A stretch of 64,000 nt of DNA, taken from Fuerstiella marisgermanici (lineage in GTDB: Bacteria > Planctomycetota > Planctomycetia > Planctomycetales > Planctomycetaceae). The DNA is taken from the NCBI RefSeq assembly GCF_001983935.1, contig NZ_CP017641.1:3782001-3846000 (forward strand), written 5' to 3'. The notes under the pieces were generated by a model that saw only the letters and a list, made by a program, of their open reading frames with translations, had not been told where the DNA came from and searched no databases. The position numbers were made by a program, and so were the translations under genes. This document shows positions 23,001 through 28,789 of this stretch, piece by piece; position 1 is the stretch's first letter, and every line of letters starts with the position of its first letter.

Positions 23001-26000
23001 TCAATCCGGTTTCAATCAGCGAAAACGGCGGGACGGCAACGGGCACCGTCACCCGTAACGACGAAGATCTGTCGTCGGAGCTGGTGGTTAATCTGTCTTC
23101 CAGCGACACGACCGAAGCCACAGTTCCAGCAAGCGTGACGATTCCGGTGGGCCAGTCGGCTGCGGACTTCACGATCAGTGCCGTTGATGACGCGGTTGTT
23201 GACGGCACACAGGTTCTGAGCGTTTCAGCATCCGCGACCGGCTACACCGGATTTTCTACAGGCTTGAATGTTACCGACGACGATGTGCTGGCTCTGACGC
23301 TCAGCATCGATCCGGCATCCATCAGTGAAAACTCAGACACAGCGACGGGAACGGTCTCACGCAACGATGCCGATCTCAGTTCGCCACTGACGGTGACCCT
23401 TGAGTCTGACGACACGACCGAAGCAAGCACCCCGTCAACCGTCACTATTCCGGCGGGCGAGTCATCGGCAACATTCCAAGTCAACGCAGTTGACGACGAC
23501 ATCGTCGATGGGACACAGACCGTGTCGATTTCCGCAAACGCCGCGAGCTACGTCGGTGATGCCGCATCATTGGAGGTCACCGACGACGATGTATTCACTC
23601 TGACGCTCAGCGTGGCACCGGCGATTATTTCCGAGAACGGCGGGTCTACCACCGGGACCGTGTTTCGAAACGACGGTGACTTAAGTTCAGCACTCGTCGT
23701 CGACCTCAACGGAAGCGATTCCACAGAAGCCGATGTCCCCGCGTCGGTGACGATCGCTGCCGGCCAGTCGTCGGCGTCGTTTACCATCAACGCTGTTGAC
23801 GACGCAATCGTGGATGGAACTCAGTCGGTGTCCGTTGCAGCGAACGCGACGGGCTATGCCACAGACTCCGCTTCTCTGGACGTGACTGATGACGACGTTC
23901 TGATGCTCAAGCTGACTGTTTCACCCGCGAGTATCTCGGAAAACGGCGGGACCGCCACCGGCACGGTGTTACGCAACGACGGCGACCTCAGTTCACCACT
24001 CGAAGTGACGTTAACGTCCGGCGACACGACCGAAGCGACCGTCCCCACGACCGTGACGATCGCCGCTGGTCAGTCTGCTGCGACGTTCACCGTTAGCGGC
24101 GTCGACGACGCCGTTGTGGACGGGACACAATCGGTAGACGTCACGGCAACCGCGGCTTCTTATCTCAGCGCGACGTCGTCGGTCGATGTTACCGACGACG
24201 ACGTTGCCACGCTGACCCTCACGCTGGCCGCAGGTTCGGTTTCTGAAGCTGCTGGCACCGGAGCAACAACCGGCACGGTGACTCGCAACGCCAGTGACCT
24301 GTCGTCACCGTTGTCAGTGACGCTGGCAAGCAGCGATTCCACGGAAGCCACGACACCGACGACAGTCACGATCGCGACTGGTCAGTCATCGGCTACGTTC
24401 AGCATCGACGTGGTCGACGATCTCATTGTCGACGGGACACAGACCGCGGTGATTTCTGCCGACGCCGATGACTATACAGGAGATTCCGAGTCGCTTGACG
24501 TGACGGATGATGACGTGCTGACTCTGACGTTGTCCGTCGCGTCGTCGAGCATTTCCGAAAATGGCGGCACGGCGCTCGGAACTGTTTCTCGCAACGACGG
24601 TGATCTGTCGTCTGCTTTGGTGGTGAATCTCACATCTGACGACACGACTGAAGCAACGACGCCGGCAACCGTTACAATTGGTGCGGGCCAGGCATCGGCA
24701 ACCTTTACGATCAGCGGTGTCGACGACGCAATCGTCGACGGTCTGCAGACTGCCACGATCTCTGCAGATGCTGCGAGCTACGTGGGCGACGCAAAAACAC
24801 TCGCTGTGACTGATGATGACGCGGCGGGAATCACGGTGTCGCCGAGCAGTGGGAACACGTCAGAAGATGGTACCACGGCCACGTTCACCGTGGTGTTGAA
24901 TAGTCAGCCGACCGCGGATGTAACCATCGATCTGTCAAGCAGCGATACCACGGAAGGCACTGTGACTCCCACCAGTATCACGTTCACAGCTATCAACTGG
25001 CAAACTGCTCAAACCATCACCGTGACCGGTGAAGATGATGCTATTGTCGACGGAAACGTGGATTACAGCATCCTGACGGCTACCGCCGTCAGCACCGACA
25101 CCGACTACAATGGGCTCAATGCTGACGATGTTGCCTTCACTAATACCGACAACGACACGGCGGCCCTGACGGTCAGCATTGCGGACGCGTCCATCAGTGA
25201 AAACGGCGGCACGACCACCGCCACCGTAAGCCACAACACGGACACCACCAATGCTCTGACCGTGACGCTGGTGAGCAACGATACGAGTGAAGCGACCGTC
25301 ATCAGCACGGTCACCATTCCTGCAGGGCAGACCACGTCACCGGCCTTCAACATCACGGGTGTCGATGACACCATCGTGGACGGCACGCAGACCGCCACCA
25401 TCACGGCGACGGCAACTGCTCACGCCGATGGCACCGACACGCTGGATGTGACCGACGATGATGCGGCCGCGTTAACGCTGAGCATTGCGGATGCGGCCAT
25501 CAGTGAAAACGGTGGAACGACCACCGCCACGGTAACTCGTAACACGGACACCACCAATGCTCTGACCGTGACGCTGGTGAGCAACGATACGAGTGAAGCG
25601 ACCGTCATCAGCACGGTCACCATTCCTGCAGGGCAGACCACGTCACCGGCCTTCAACATCACGGGTGTCGATGACACCATCGTGGACGGCACGCAGACCG
25701 CCACCATCACGGCGACGGCAACTGCTCACGCCGATGGCACCGACACGCTGGATGTGACCGACGATGATGCGGCCGCGTTAACGCTGAGCATTGCGGATGC
25801 GGCCATCAGTGAAAACGGTGGAACGACCACCGCCACGGTAACTCGTAACACGGACACCACCAATGCTCTGACCGTGACGCTGGTGAGCAACGATACGAGT
25901 GAAGCGACCGTCATCAGCACGGTCACCATTCCTGCAGGGCAGACCACGTCACCGGCCTTCAACATCACGGGCGTCGATGACACCATCGTGGACGGCACGC

Positions 26001-27379
26001 AGACCGTCACCTTCACGGCGACGGCAACTGCTCATGCCGATGGCACCGATACGCTGGATGTGACCGACGATGATGCGGCCGCTCTGACGCTCAGCATTGC
26101 GGACGCGTCCATCAGTGAAAACGGCGGTACCACCACGGCCACAGTGACTCGTAACACGGACACCACCAATGCTCTGACCGTGACGCTGGTGAGCAACGAT
26201 ACGAGTGAAGCGGCCGTCATCGGCACAGTCACCATTGCCGCAGGACAGACCACGTCACCGGCCTTCAACATCACGGGTGTCGATGACACCATCGTAGACG
26301 GCACGCAGACCGTCACCATCACGGCGACGGCAACTGCTCATGCCGATGGCACCGACACGCTGGATGTGACGGATGATGATGAACCTTCCAGTAATTTGCC
26401 ACCAGACATCACATCCATTACTACAACGTCAAAGTCACTTCCGGGTGACACAATTTCAATCACCACTTCATTCACGGATCAAGACCTTTCCGACGTGCAT
26501 ACGGCAACCATCGACTGGGGTGACGGAACTGTGACTCAAGGCGAGGTGTCGGAATCGAACGGTACCGGCACAGCAACAGGAAACCATCAATACGCCGACG
26601 CAGGAATTTACACGATCACGGTTACCATCAATGACGGAAATGGTGGGACGGACTCAGCGACATCAAGTTCTCTTGTGACTGGCGTCAAACTCGTCGATGG
26701 CGTTCTATACGTGATCGGTACAGATGGCCGGGATCATGTCAATATTACGAACTCCCTGCGTCACAATGGCGGTTGGTGGGGAAACTTGACGCCGACTCTG
26801 CAAGTAAATGCAAAACTAAACCAAGGTCGCGACCAGGTTCGAATCCATGAAGTGTTCGATCTTGCGGACGTGGACGAGATCGTGATGCAACTATGCGATG
26901 GAGACGACCATGCCAGCCTGACAGGTCTGGGAATCTGGGGCTGGTACTTTGGCTTCGGCGTGCCAACAACAATTATCGGAGGTGACGGGGACGATCACCT
27001 CTTCGGAGGTAGCGCTAACGATATTCTGATTGGCGGTGATGGTGACGATAAGTTGTACGGTGGTCGTGGCGATGATGTTCTGTCAGGGGGGGATGGAAAC
27101 GACAAACTATTTGGTGAGGAGGGCCATGATGTCCTCATTGGCGGTGCTGGCAGAGATAAGCTGTCCGGCGGCAGCGGCAATGATCTCCTCATTGGCGGGC
27201 TGTCAACATTCGACAACAACCTTGACGAACTTGATGAGTTACTATCCCGGTGGGCTGCAGGCGAGTCCGTCGACGATTTCACAAGCCAGATCATTGACGA
27301 TTACGACAAAGATGAGCTCAACGGCGGCAAAGGCCACGACACTGGCTTCGGAGGTTTTCGTGATAAGCTAAAATTGTGA
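11003..27379 (+). CDS. Giant LEPR-motif surface protein: metalloprotease, Calx-beta-like repeats, delta-60, PKD and RTX
   Basis: A 5458-residue protein. The N-terminus is a basic leader with a LEPR-like motif (VERVEDRAMLSA, about residue 50-65). A reprolysin-like zinc metallopeptidase follows, with HELAHQFGAEH at 214-224. Later modules, in order, are: Ig-like and Calx-beta-like units; a GEVED-type module (about 1150-1320); a CSLREA-type parallel beta-helix (about 1545-1990, SLREAIERAN); more Calx-beta-like units; a propeller-like stretch (about 2255-2480); delta-60-type repeats (about 2975-3370, LDSSFGTGG); a long run of about 100-residue Calx-beta-like repeats; a PKD domain (about 5135-5230, DWGDGT); and RTX nonapeptide repeats (about 5320-5395, GGDGDDKLYGG). 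RTX ends suggest calcium binding and type I-like export. The likely role is a cell-surface adhesin or protease (inference). Confidence 0.92.
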   Translation: METSMQFMTRRTQRPRTIGQKLLDSLVKGRQRRARRADRHGARFERQLMCSVERVEDRAMLSATIGNNIDVGDQLQNYRLAIAATAEYTDFFGGQTEALAAIQTFVDDVNAIFEAELSIRFDLVSGLNTIFTDTATDGYTNGSTSQMLNVNTGILDTAMGGNNTYDIGHVFGTTGSGGSGLGGIKAVNDPIRKGEGASVSSDPKGSSWLNLVAHELAHQFGAEHTFNGILSNAGPNREADNAYEPGSGSTLMSYAGISGADDLQPDPDNYLHAASFEQIQTFIAGDGTPNSTTTTGNAIPTVDGGLNYTIPAGTPFELTAVGSDADIGDTLTYTWEQLDLGPAMSLPLTDNGNSPLFRSFLPSTDSTRTFPRLPDLVNNVNTAAIGEAMPTMTRDLNFRTTVRDGNGGVNSDDVLINVVNTGSPFAVTAPNAAVSWTGGSTQNISWDVAGTTGSGINTSDVAIDLSLDGGLTYPFVLAGSTTNDGSHTLTIPNIDTTEARVRVRGVGNVFFDISDADFTIISNASAPGVTVVESGGNTSVSEEGVVGRASVDTYTLALNTVPSGNVEVTINGGAQLEVSLNGVTFGSSVVWVAANTSPQTLYVRGTDDSLNEGIHFGTITHMVTATADSNYPVGTLINPVTASIADDELHPVVGVDFDQSGSTSTPENWTKISQTFGGTTTGLVREDGITTSTSLTLGVSGSAGLNTSVPAATPLHSPSLEGLDGNHLASDSLTLTWGGLAPGRDYNIYLLTSEWFGSNLLQNVTVTAGITVPSFTQDTSAIGSGMLVNSGLATSTKTLEADSLMVQADTGGTIQIVVTDTSAGGAGNALLSGAAIQEIGSGTVGFGITQTGDSTEVSESGTSDTFDVVLTTPPTDTVVIDLTNSDTSEISVSAASLTFDETNWNVPQTVTVAGVDDALEDGAQTTTLTLSVNQALTADSRFDGVGDRLMDVVNADNEAAFLVGVDFAAAGNTSPGNWTLNSAFNTSLSNLIDEAGNATSIDLSISGFFGTDTGTPSAGQLPTHSQSLAGIDGNFWAQNTTVTMTWSDLNASNTYEVYVFGLDRFADNQNVTITGAGTPVSFAQNFAANQLFVNGVLGSSSLDLGAFAETVTPTGAGQITIEVTSSSFLGIGGLAIREVPTAGPTDDFGDAPSAAQSGSASSYPVTLAEDGARHTSGGPTLGTNRDSEADGVHSAGADADDTIGSPDDEDGVTFTTSIIASTNASRIGSVNVDLQNADGTSNRLDAWIDFNRDGDWNDPGEQILTNYNLGTVNGLQSVSFAIPQDAGANVQEGTTYARFRLSTAGSLSVTGAAADGEVEDHAVTIDPSTDAILLEPFDHSGQFSVSEPFFSIGDGSAFFGISDGAGGGDFGPGSPPTPTVPSYTGAAVNFLTGMDMDATATGHPAASLPITATWSGLNITGQTGLQFGADFASFDEGASGDPGGNIEPSDFIRVEVQIDGGGFVSIMEFRGNNTGGANAAQFSLDTDGDGSGDGTLLADALRNFTADIVGTGNLLDLRISMSVSDQDEDFAIDNVTVTANNPTGPFVVDTIADESDGDYSAGDFSLREAIERANTHVGADEIQFAAGLSGQTITLTVDQLLVTDDLTITGLGASNLTVSGGDSFRVFDLQHAADVVIDRLTITGGRTTQAGGTPAGITGGGAGIRSSGTLLLSNSIVTDNHTTAAIADGGGIFQVSGTLTLDNSEVSNNSTDGNDASGGGISAVNGADVTLIGSTVTGNSTDSNSGQGFGGGIYILGGDLTITESTISNNANTGAGSFGGGLISINGNLNITQSTISGNTTTLSGGGIVWSSTVGDTATVVNSTISGNVATSGSAGGIFVAAGTFNLEYSTVTANTAPTGQGSGLASFSDGGSSIANTIVLSSIIADNANSDVDNILSGGGTNTITSSGFNLVGSGNAVSSFGVGSDLTGVAAGLGPLANNGGPTFTHALQPGSLAIGTGDTSPVPTTDQRGTGFSRLVGANVDIGAFELQATNPSVTLSVDNANIPEAAGVATFAATLSDISGETVTVDLGLSGTATGSGTDYNASGLQIVIPAGSLTGFVTVTAVQDVIDDDAETVIVDITGVTNGTENGIQQQTTTIVDDDDAAALTVSIVAASIDENAGTTTGTVTRNTGTTGDLTVNLSTSDTTEASVPSTVTILNGNSSATFTITGVDDAIVDGTQTVTITASVAAYTDGTDTVDVTDNDTAGIVVTESGPGTTVSEDGTTDTFDVVLTAQPLTDVVITVTSGDIGEATVGVGGSSVGPKRLFGVAPGENSIVELNPDTGAELNRFSAPVTLSTQNDQGLAYDGSSLFFIDGTSANTLYELNPETGAVIDSDTLPAPTVRLVEGLTAFRGRIFLLDSNNDQIHEFDPVTDTIVSTIGTAFNSDGALASLASDDRLLVAQDVSGTNLHEVDPTDGSILNSLGNGTLNLIRGATAFDDEIFVSSGIQSDGVRVWSRAGAPIQTLPLPYTVTGLASGFGPASTLTFTPSNWNAPQTVTITGVDDPAVDGDQVVAITVSVDATASDDEFDSLADQVIQSTTTDNDTPGFTVIESGGSTIVSESGSSDTFSVVLDSQPTSNVELSVTGSDSGEALVDITTLTFTPLNWNIPQIVTVTGVDDFVDDADQSSQVTISVIDANSNDAFDNLADQTVNVTTTDDDIAGFMAGTQGGFEVSESGTTTQLTVVLTSQPSSNVTINLTNPDPGEISLAASSVTFTPANWNIVQAVTVTGVPDGIVDGNQLTPVRFDVDDAISDDQFDGKGGVGISIRTLDIDTAALTLSIADASISENGGTTTATVSRNTDTTATLEVTLVSNDTGEATVVGSVTIAAGQTTSPAFTITGVDDANVDGTQTVTITATASAHTEGVDSLNVLDDDSPTLTVVINSASVSEGDGTAATTVTVTRNTPTTEPMTVALNSSDTSEANVPATVTIPAGQASFTFDLDAVDDTVVDGTQTVTITATEAVASTMVPDVAFGSSGIVATDLRWGIQYGDPELIQQPDGKLLAIGRHPTIDDTWQIVRLNSDGSFDSGFGTNGVVNTAFTGEASVRPTGIAVDASTGRITVTGVSFGGNTLMVARYTGDGTLDSSFGTGGRVAASPAGLAAAVDVILNSDGTTLLVGTGTGNSVGIVRLLPDGTLDASYGAGGVTTHILDPNYDIGVGDVVQQPDGKVIITAGAFPSTGNELFYVVRINTDGSLDTSFDGTGYTLVDFGVLRQRPEAVKLQPDGKIVIAGRVEPSGTNNSDWATVRLNTDGSLDTSFSGDGKTTVSFSSDDQVHDLAILEDGKILLVGGAFVSGNGRDRGFARLNSDGTLDSSFGTGGKFTLPPLPIIWEANWEVVVQPDGKIVTLVGYQTGYQVERFLPITGLTGSDTLAVIDDDAAALTLSIADASVSENGGTTTATVSRNTDTTNALTVTLVSNDAGEATVVGSVTIAAGLTTSPAFTITGVDDTIVDGTQTVTFTATATAHADGTDTLDVTDDDAAALTLSIADASISENGGTTTATVTRNTDTTNALTVTLVSNDTSEAAVIGTVTIAAGQTTSPAFNITGVDDTIVDGTQTVTITATATAHADGTDTLDVTDDDAAALTLSIADASISENGGTTTATVTRNTDTTNALTVTLVSNDTSEATVIGTVTIAAGQTTSPAFNITGVDDTIVDGTQTATITATATAHADGTDTLDVTDDDAAALTLSIAEAAISENGGTTTATVSRNTDPTNALTVTLVSNDTSEATVPAVVTIPAGADSVSFTISGVDDAIVDGTQLVTISASASDHVGNDDDLNVTDDDTLALTLTVSPASISENGGTATGTIARNDGDLSSSLEITLTSDDTSEATVPATVTISAGLSSATFSVDAVDDAIVDGTQTATISVGASGYAGDTASLNITDDDTLALTLSITPGSISENGGTATGTVTRNDADWSSPLVVDLTSSDSTEAMVSATVTILAGQASADFTITAVDDAVVDGTQVLSISVSANGYTGLSAGLNVTDDESPALTLSVNPVSISENGGTATGTVTRNDEDLSSELVVNLSSSDTTEATVPASVTIPVGQSAADFTISAVDDAVVDGTQVLSVSASATGYTGFSTGLNVTDDDVLALTLSIDPASISENSDTATGTVSRNDADLSSPLTVTLESDDTTEASTPSTVTIPAGESSATFQVNAVDDDIVDGTQTVSISANAASYVGDAASLEVTDDDVFTLTLSVAPAIISENGGSTTGTVFRNDGDLSSALVVDLNGSDSTEADVPASVTIAAGQSSASFTINAVDDAIVDGTQSVSVAANATGYATDSASLDVTDDDVLMLKLTVSPASISENGGTATGTVLRNDGDLSSPLEVTLTSGDTTEATVPTTVTIAAGQSAATFTVSGVDDAVVDGTQSVDVTATAASYLSATSSVDVTDDDVATLTLTLAAGSVSEAAGTGATTGTVTRNASDLSSPLSVTLASSDSTEATTPTTVTIATGQSSATFSIDVVDDLIVDGTQTAVISADADDYTGDSESLDVTDDDVLTLTLSVASSSISENGGTALGTVSRNDGDLSSALVVNLTSDDTTEATTPATVTIGAGQASATFTISGVDDAIVDGLQTATISADAASYVGDAKTLAVTDDDAAGITVSPSSGNTSEDGTTATFTVVLNSQPTADVTIDLSSSDTTEGTVTPTSITFTAINWQTAQTITVTGEDDAIVDGNVDYSILTATAVSTDTDYNGLNADDVAFTNTDNDTAALTVSIADASISENGGTTTATVSHNTDTTNALTVTLVSNDTSEATVISTVTIPAGQTTSPAFNITGVDDTIVDGTQTATITATATAHADGTDTLDVTDDDAAALTLSIADAAISENGGTTTATVTRNTDTTNALTVTLVSNDTSEATVISTVTIPAGQTTSPAFNITGVDDTIVDGTQTATITATATAHADGTDTLDVTDDDAAALTLSIADAAISENGGTTTATVTRNTDTTNALTVTLVSNDTSEATVISTVTIPAGQTTSPAFNITGVDDTIVDGTQTVTFTATATAHADGTDTLDVTDDDAAALTLSIADASISENGGTTTATVTRNTDTTNALTVTLVSNDTSEAAVIGTVTIAAGQTTSPAFNITGVDDTIVDGTQTVTITATATAHADGTDTLDVTDDDEPSSNLPPDITSITTTSKSLPGDTISITTSFTDQDLSDVHTATIDWGDGTVTQGEVSESNGTGTATGNHQYADAGIYTITVTINDGNGGTDSATSSSLVTGVKLVDGVLYVIGTDGRDHVNITNSLRHNGGWWGNLTPTLQVNAKLNQGRDQVRIHEVFDLADVDEIVMQLCDGDDHASLTGLGIWGWYFGFGVPTTIIGGDGDDHLFGGSANDILIGGDGDDKLYGGRGDDVLSGGDGNDKLFGEEGHDVLIGGAGRDKLSGGSGNDLLIGGLSTFDNNLDELDELLSRWAAGESVDDFTSQIIDDYDKDELNGGKGHDTGFGGFRDKLKL
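21142..22370 (+). repeat. Cluster 1 of 306-bp (102-residue) tandem repeats
   Basis: Four consecutive Calx-beta-like units with a 306-bp period; DDDAAALTLSIA recurs at about 21142, 21447, 21753 and 22059. Nucleotide identity between the middle units is very high, which is unlike the more divergent repeats that follow. Confidence 0.88.
25150..26390 (+). repeat. Cluster 2 of 306-bp tandem repeats
   Basis: Four further units with starts near 25153, 25459, 25765 and 26071. The stretch 25970-26370 is identical to 21347-21747 (401 bp), which points to recent exchange or duplication between the clusters. Confidence 0.88.
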
Positions 27380-27494
27380 CAGGTCGTAGTGCGAACAGTC
27401 GATGCGAATCCGAAAATCGACGGGTTACCGTGTTCGATGTTGCGGATAATCTGATACACGTCTTAGTTCTACGCGCCGCTTAGACCAAAGGATT

Positions 27495-28789
27495 GGTCCA
27501 TCCGGGATTATTGTGGGTAGAGGTCGAGTCCTCCGCAGTAGAAGAGGATGGCGGTTTTGAAGTTGTCGCGGTTTCGGTATCCGCCGACTCTTCGTTTGAT
27601 GGCCATGATTTTGCTGTTCATTCCTTCGGCGACGGCGTTTGTGATTCCGTGAGTGCAGTAGCTCACCACATTGGCTAAGCGTTCTTTGATCGTGCGAGCG
27701 ACTTTCTTCATTGGCTCCAGCTTTGTGTGGATGACTCGCTTGTACCAGTCATTGAAGAACGTCGTGGCCTCTGCCGGAGTGTCATGAACCCAGAGGTCTC
27801 GCAGCATCTCCTTGTAGGCCCACGCTTTGCCCGTGAGTAACTCTGCCTTCCATGCGGCATCAAAGCGTTCCTGCTGTTTTTCGCTGAGATTCTCCTGGCC
27901 TGAAAGCCACAGATACCGAGTTCCCGTCAATCGATCATCGCCTTCGGCGCGAAGCTTCTTCTGCTCCGACCGACGGACCTTGTCGACGGCTTCGGTTGCC
28001 AGCTTCATGATGTGAAAGCGGTCGTGCACAATCTTCTGTTCGGCCAATGCAATGTTGCCTTTGGTGCTCTTGACGTATGCGGCACTCATGTCCATCGCAA
28101 CCGCCTCCACAGACTGCTTTTCACTGTCGGAAAGCTGATCGAAACAGGCATCAGCGGCTGCCGTGTCATGACCATCGGAAATCGCTTCGACAGTGCTCTT
28201 GTCCAAGTCATAGATCAGCGTGACGTAGTTGTGTCGTTTTCGAAAGGCTTTCTCGTCGATGCCGATTCGAGGGAGGTTCTTCGATTGTTTGCGATCCTTC
28301 CCGCGAGCCACCGCCTTCTGCAGAATGTGCCACGATTCATCCCATGAGATCCCCAGAATGCTGCACGCCCCTTTCACGGTTTGTGTGGCCAGAAGAACGT
28401 CGATGGCGAAGCGTTCAAAGAACAATGAGAAGCGGCTGTTCTTTTCCGCCCAGGGAAGCCTGATCTGTTTGACGCCATGATCCGGGCACTTCACGCGAGG
28501 CGTGCGGGCATGAAGGATGGTCGCAAATTGCATCGTGTCCAGATGCCGCCATTTGCGAGACTTCGTGTGGTCATAGCACGGCAGCTGCCTGTCGCAATCC
28601 GGACAGCAAAAAGTTTCGCCCTCGCCATGTTCGACGAAAACGTCGACCTGTTGAGCTTCCATATCCAGCTGAACGTCCGCCACAAACCACGGCCCCGTCA
28701 GTCCCAAAATCTGTTCGTAAAAGTCTGTTCCCTGCATCCCACGAAAACTAACGAATTAACGCCTCACCCACAAAGAACCCGGATGGACC
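27495..28789 (-). mobile_element. ISL3-family insertion sequence
   Basis: A 1295-bp element with inverted ends GGTCCATCCGGG(A/T)T, followed by a shared TTGTGGGT block. It holds a single transposase. No matching 8-bp target duplication is visible (AAAGGATT on the left, CCTAAATT on the right). The right end abuts the stop codon of the trypsin-STAND gene. Confidence 0.82.
27508..28737 (-). CDS. ISL3-family transposase
   Basis: A 409-residue protein. The N-terminal zinc-finger region has CCPDCDR and a later Cys/His set (residues about 43-90). The catalytic DDE core follows: Asp in IGIDEKAF, Asp in VAMDMSAAY, Glu in AEGMNSKI near the C-terminus. This is a normal length for the family. The gene appears intact and fills the element between its inverted repeats. 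Confidence 0.93.
   Translation of the reverse strand: MQGTDFYEQILGLTGPWFVADVQLDMEAQQVDVFVEHGEGETFCCPDCDRQLPCYDHTKSRKWRHLDTMQFATILHARTPRVKCPDHGVKQIRLPWAEKNSRFSLFFERFAIDVLLATQTVKGACSILGISWDESWHILQKAVARGKDRKQSKNLPRIGIDEKAFRKRHNYVTLIYDLDKSTVEAISDGHDTAAADACFDQLSDSEKQSVEAVAMDMSAAYVKSTKGNIALAEQKIVHDRFHIMKLATEAVDKVRRSEQKKLRAEGDDRLTGTRYLWLSGQENLSEKQQERFDAAWKAELLTGKAWAYKEMLRDLWVHDTPAEATTFFNDWYKRVIHTKLEPMKKVARTIKERLANVVSYCTHGITNAVAEGMNSKIMAIKRRVGGYRNRDNFKTAILFYCGGLDLYPQ

Noticed and set aside
21142-26390. Regular 306-bp repeats as a CRISPR array or satellite
   Set aside because: The repeats are protein-coding, in frame, far longer than CRISPR repeats, and lack spacers.
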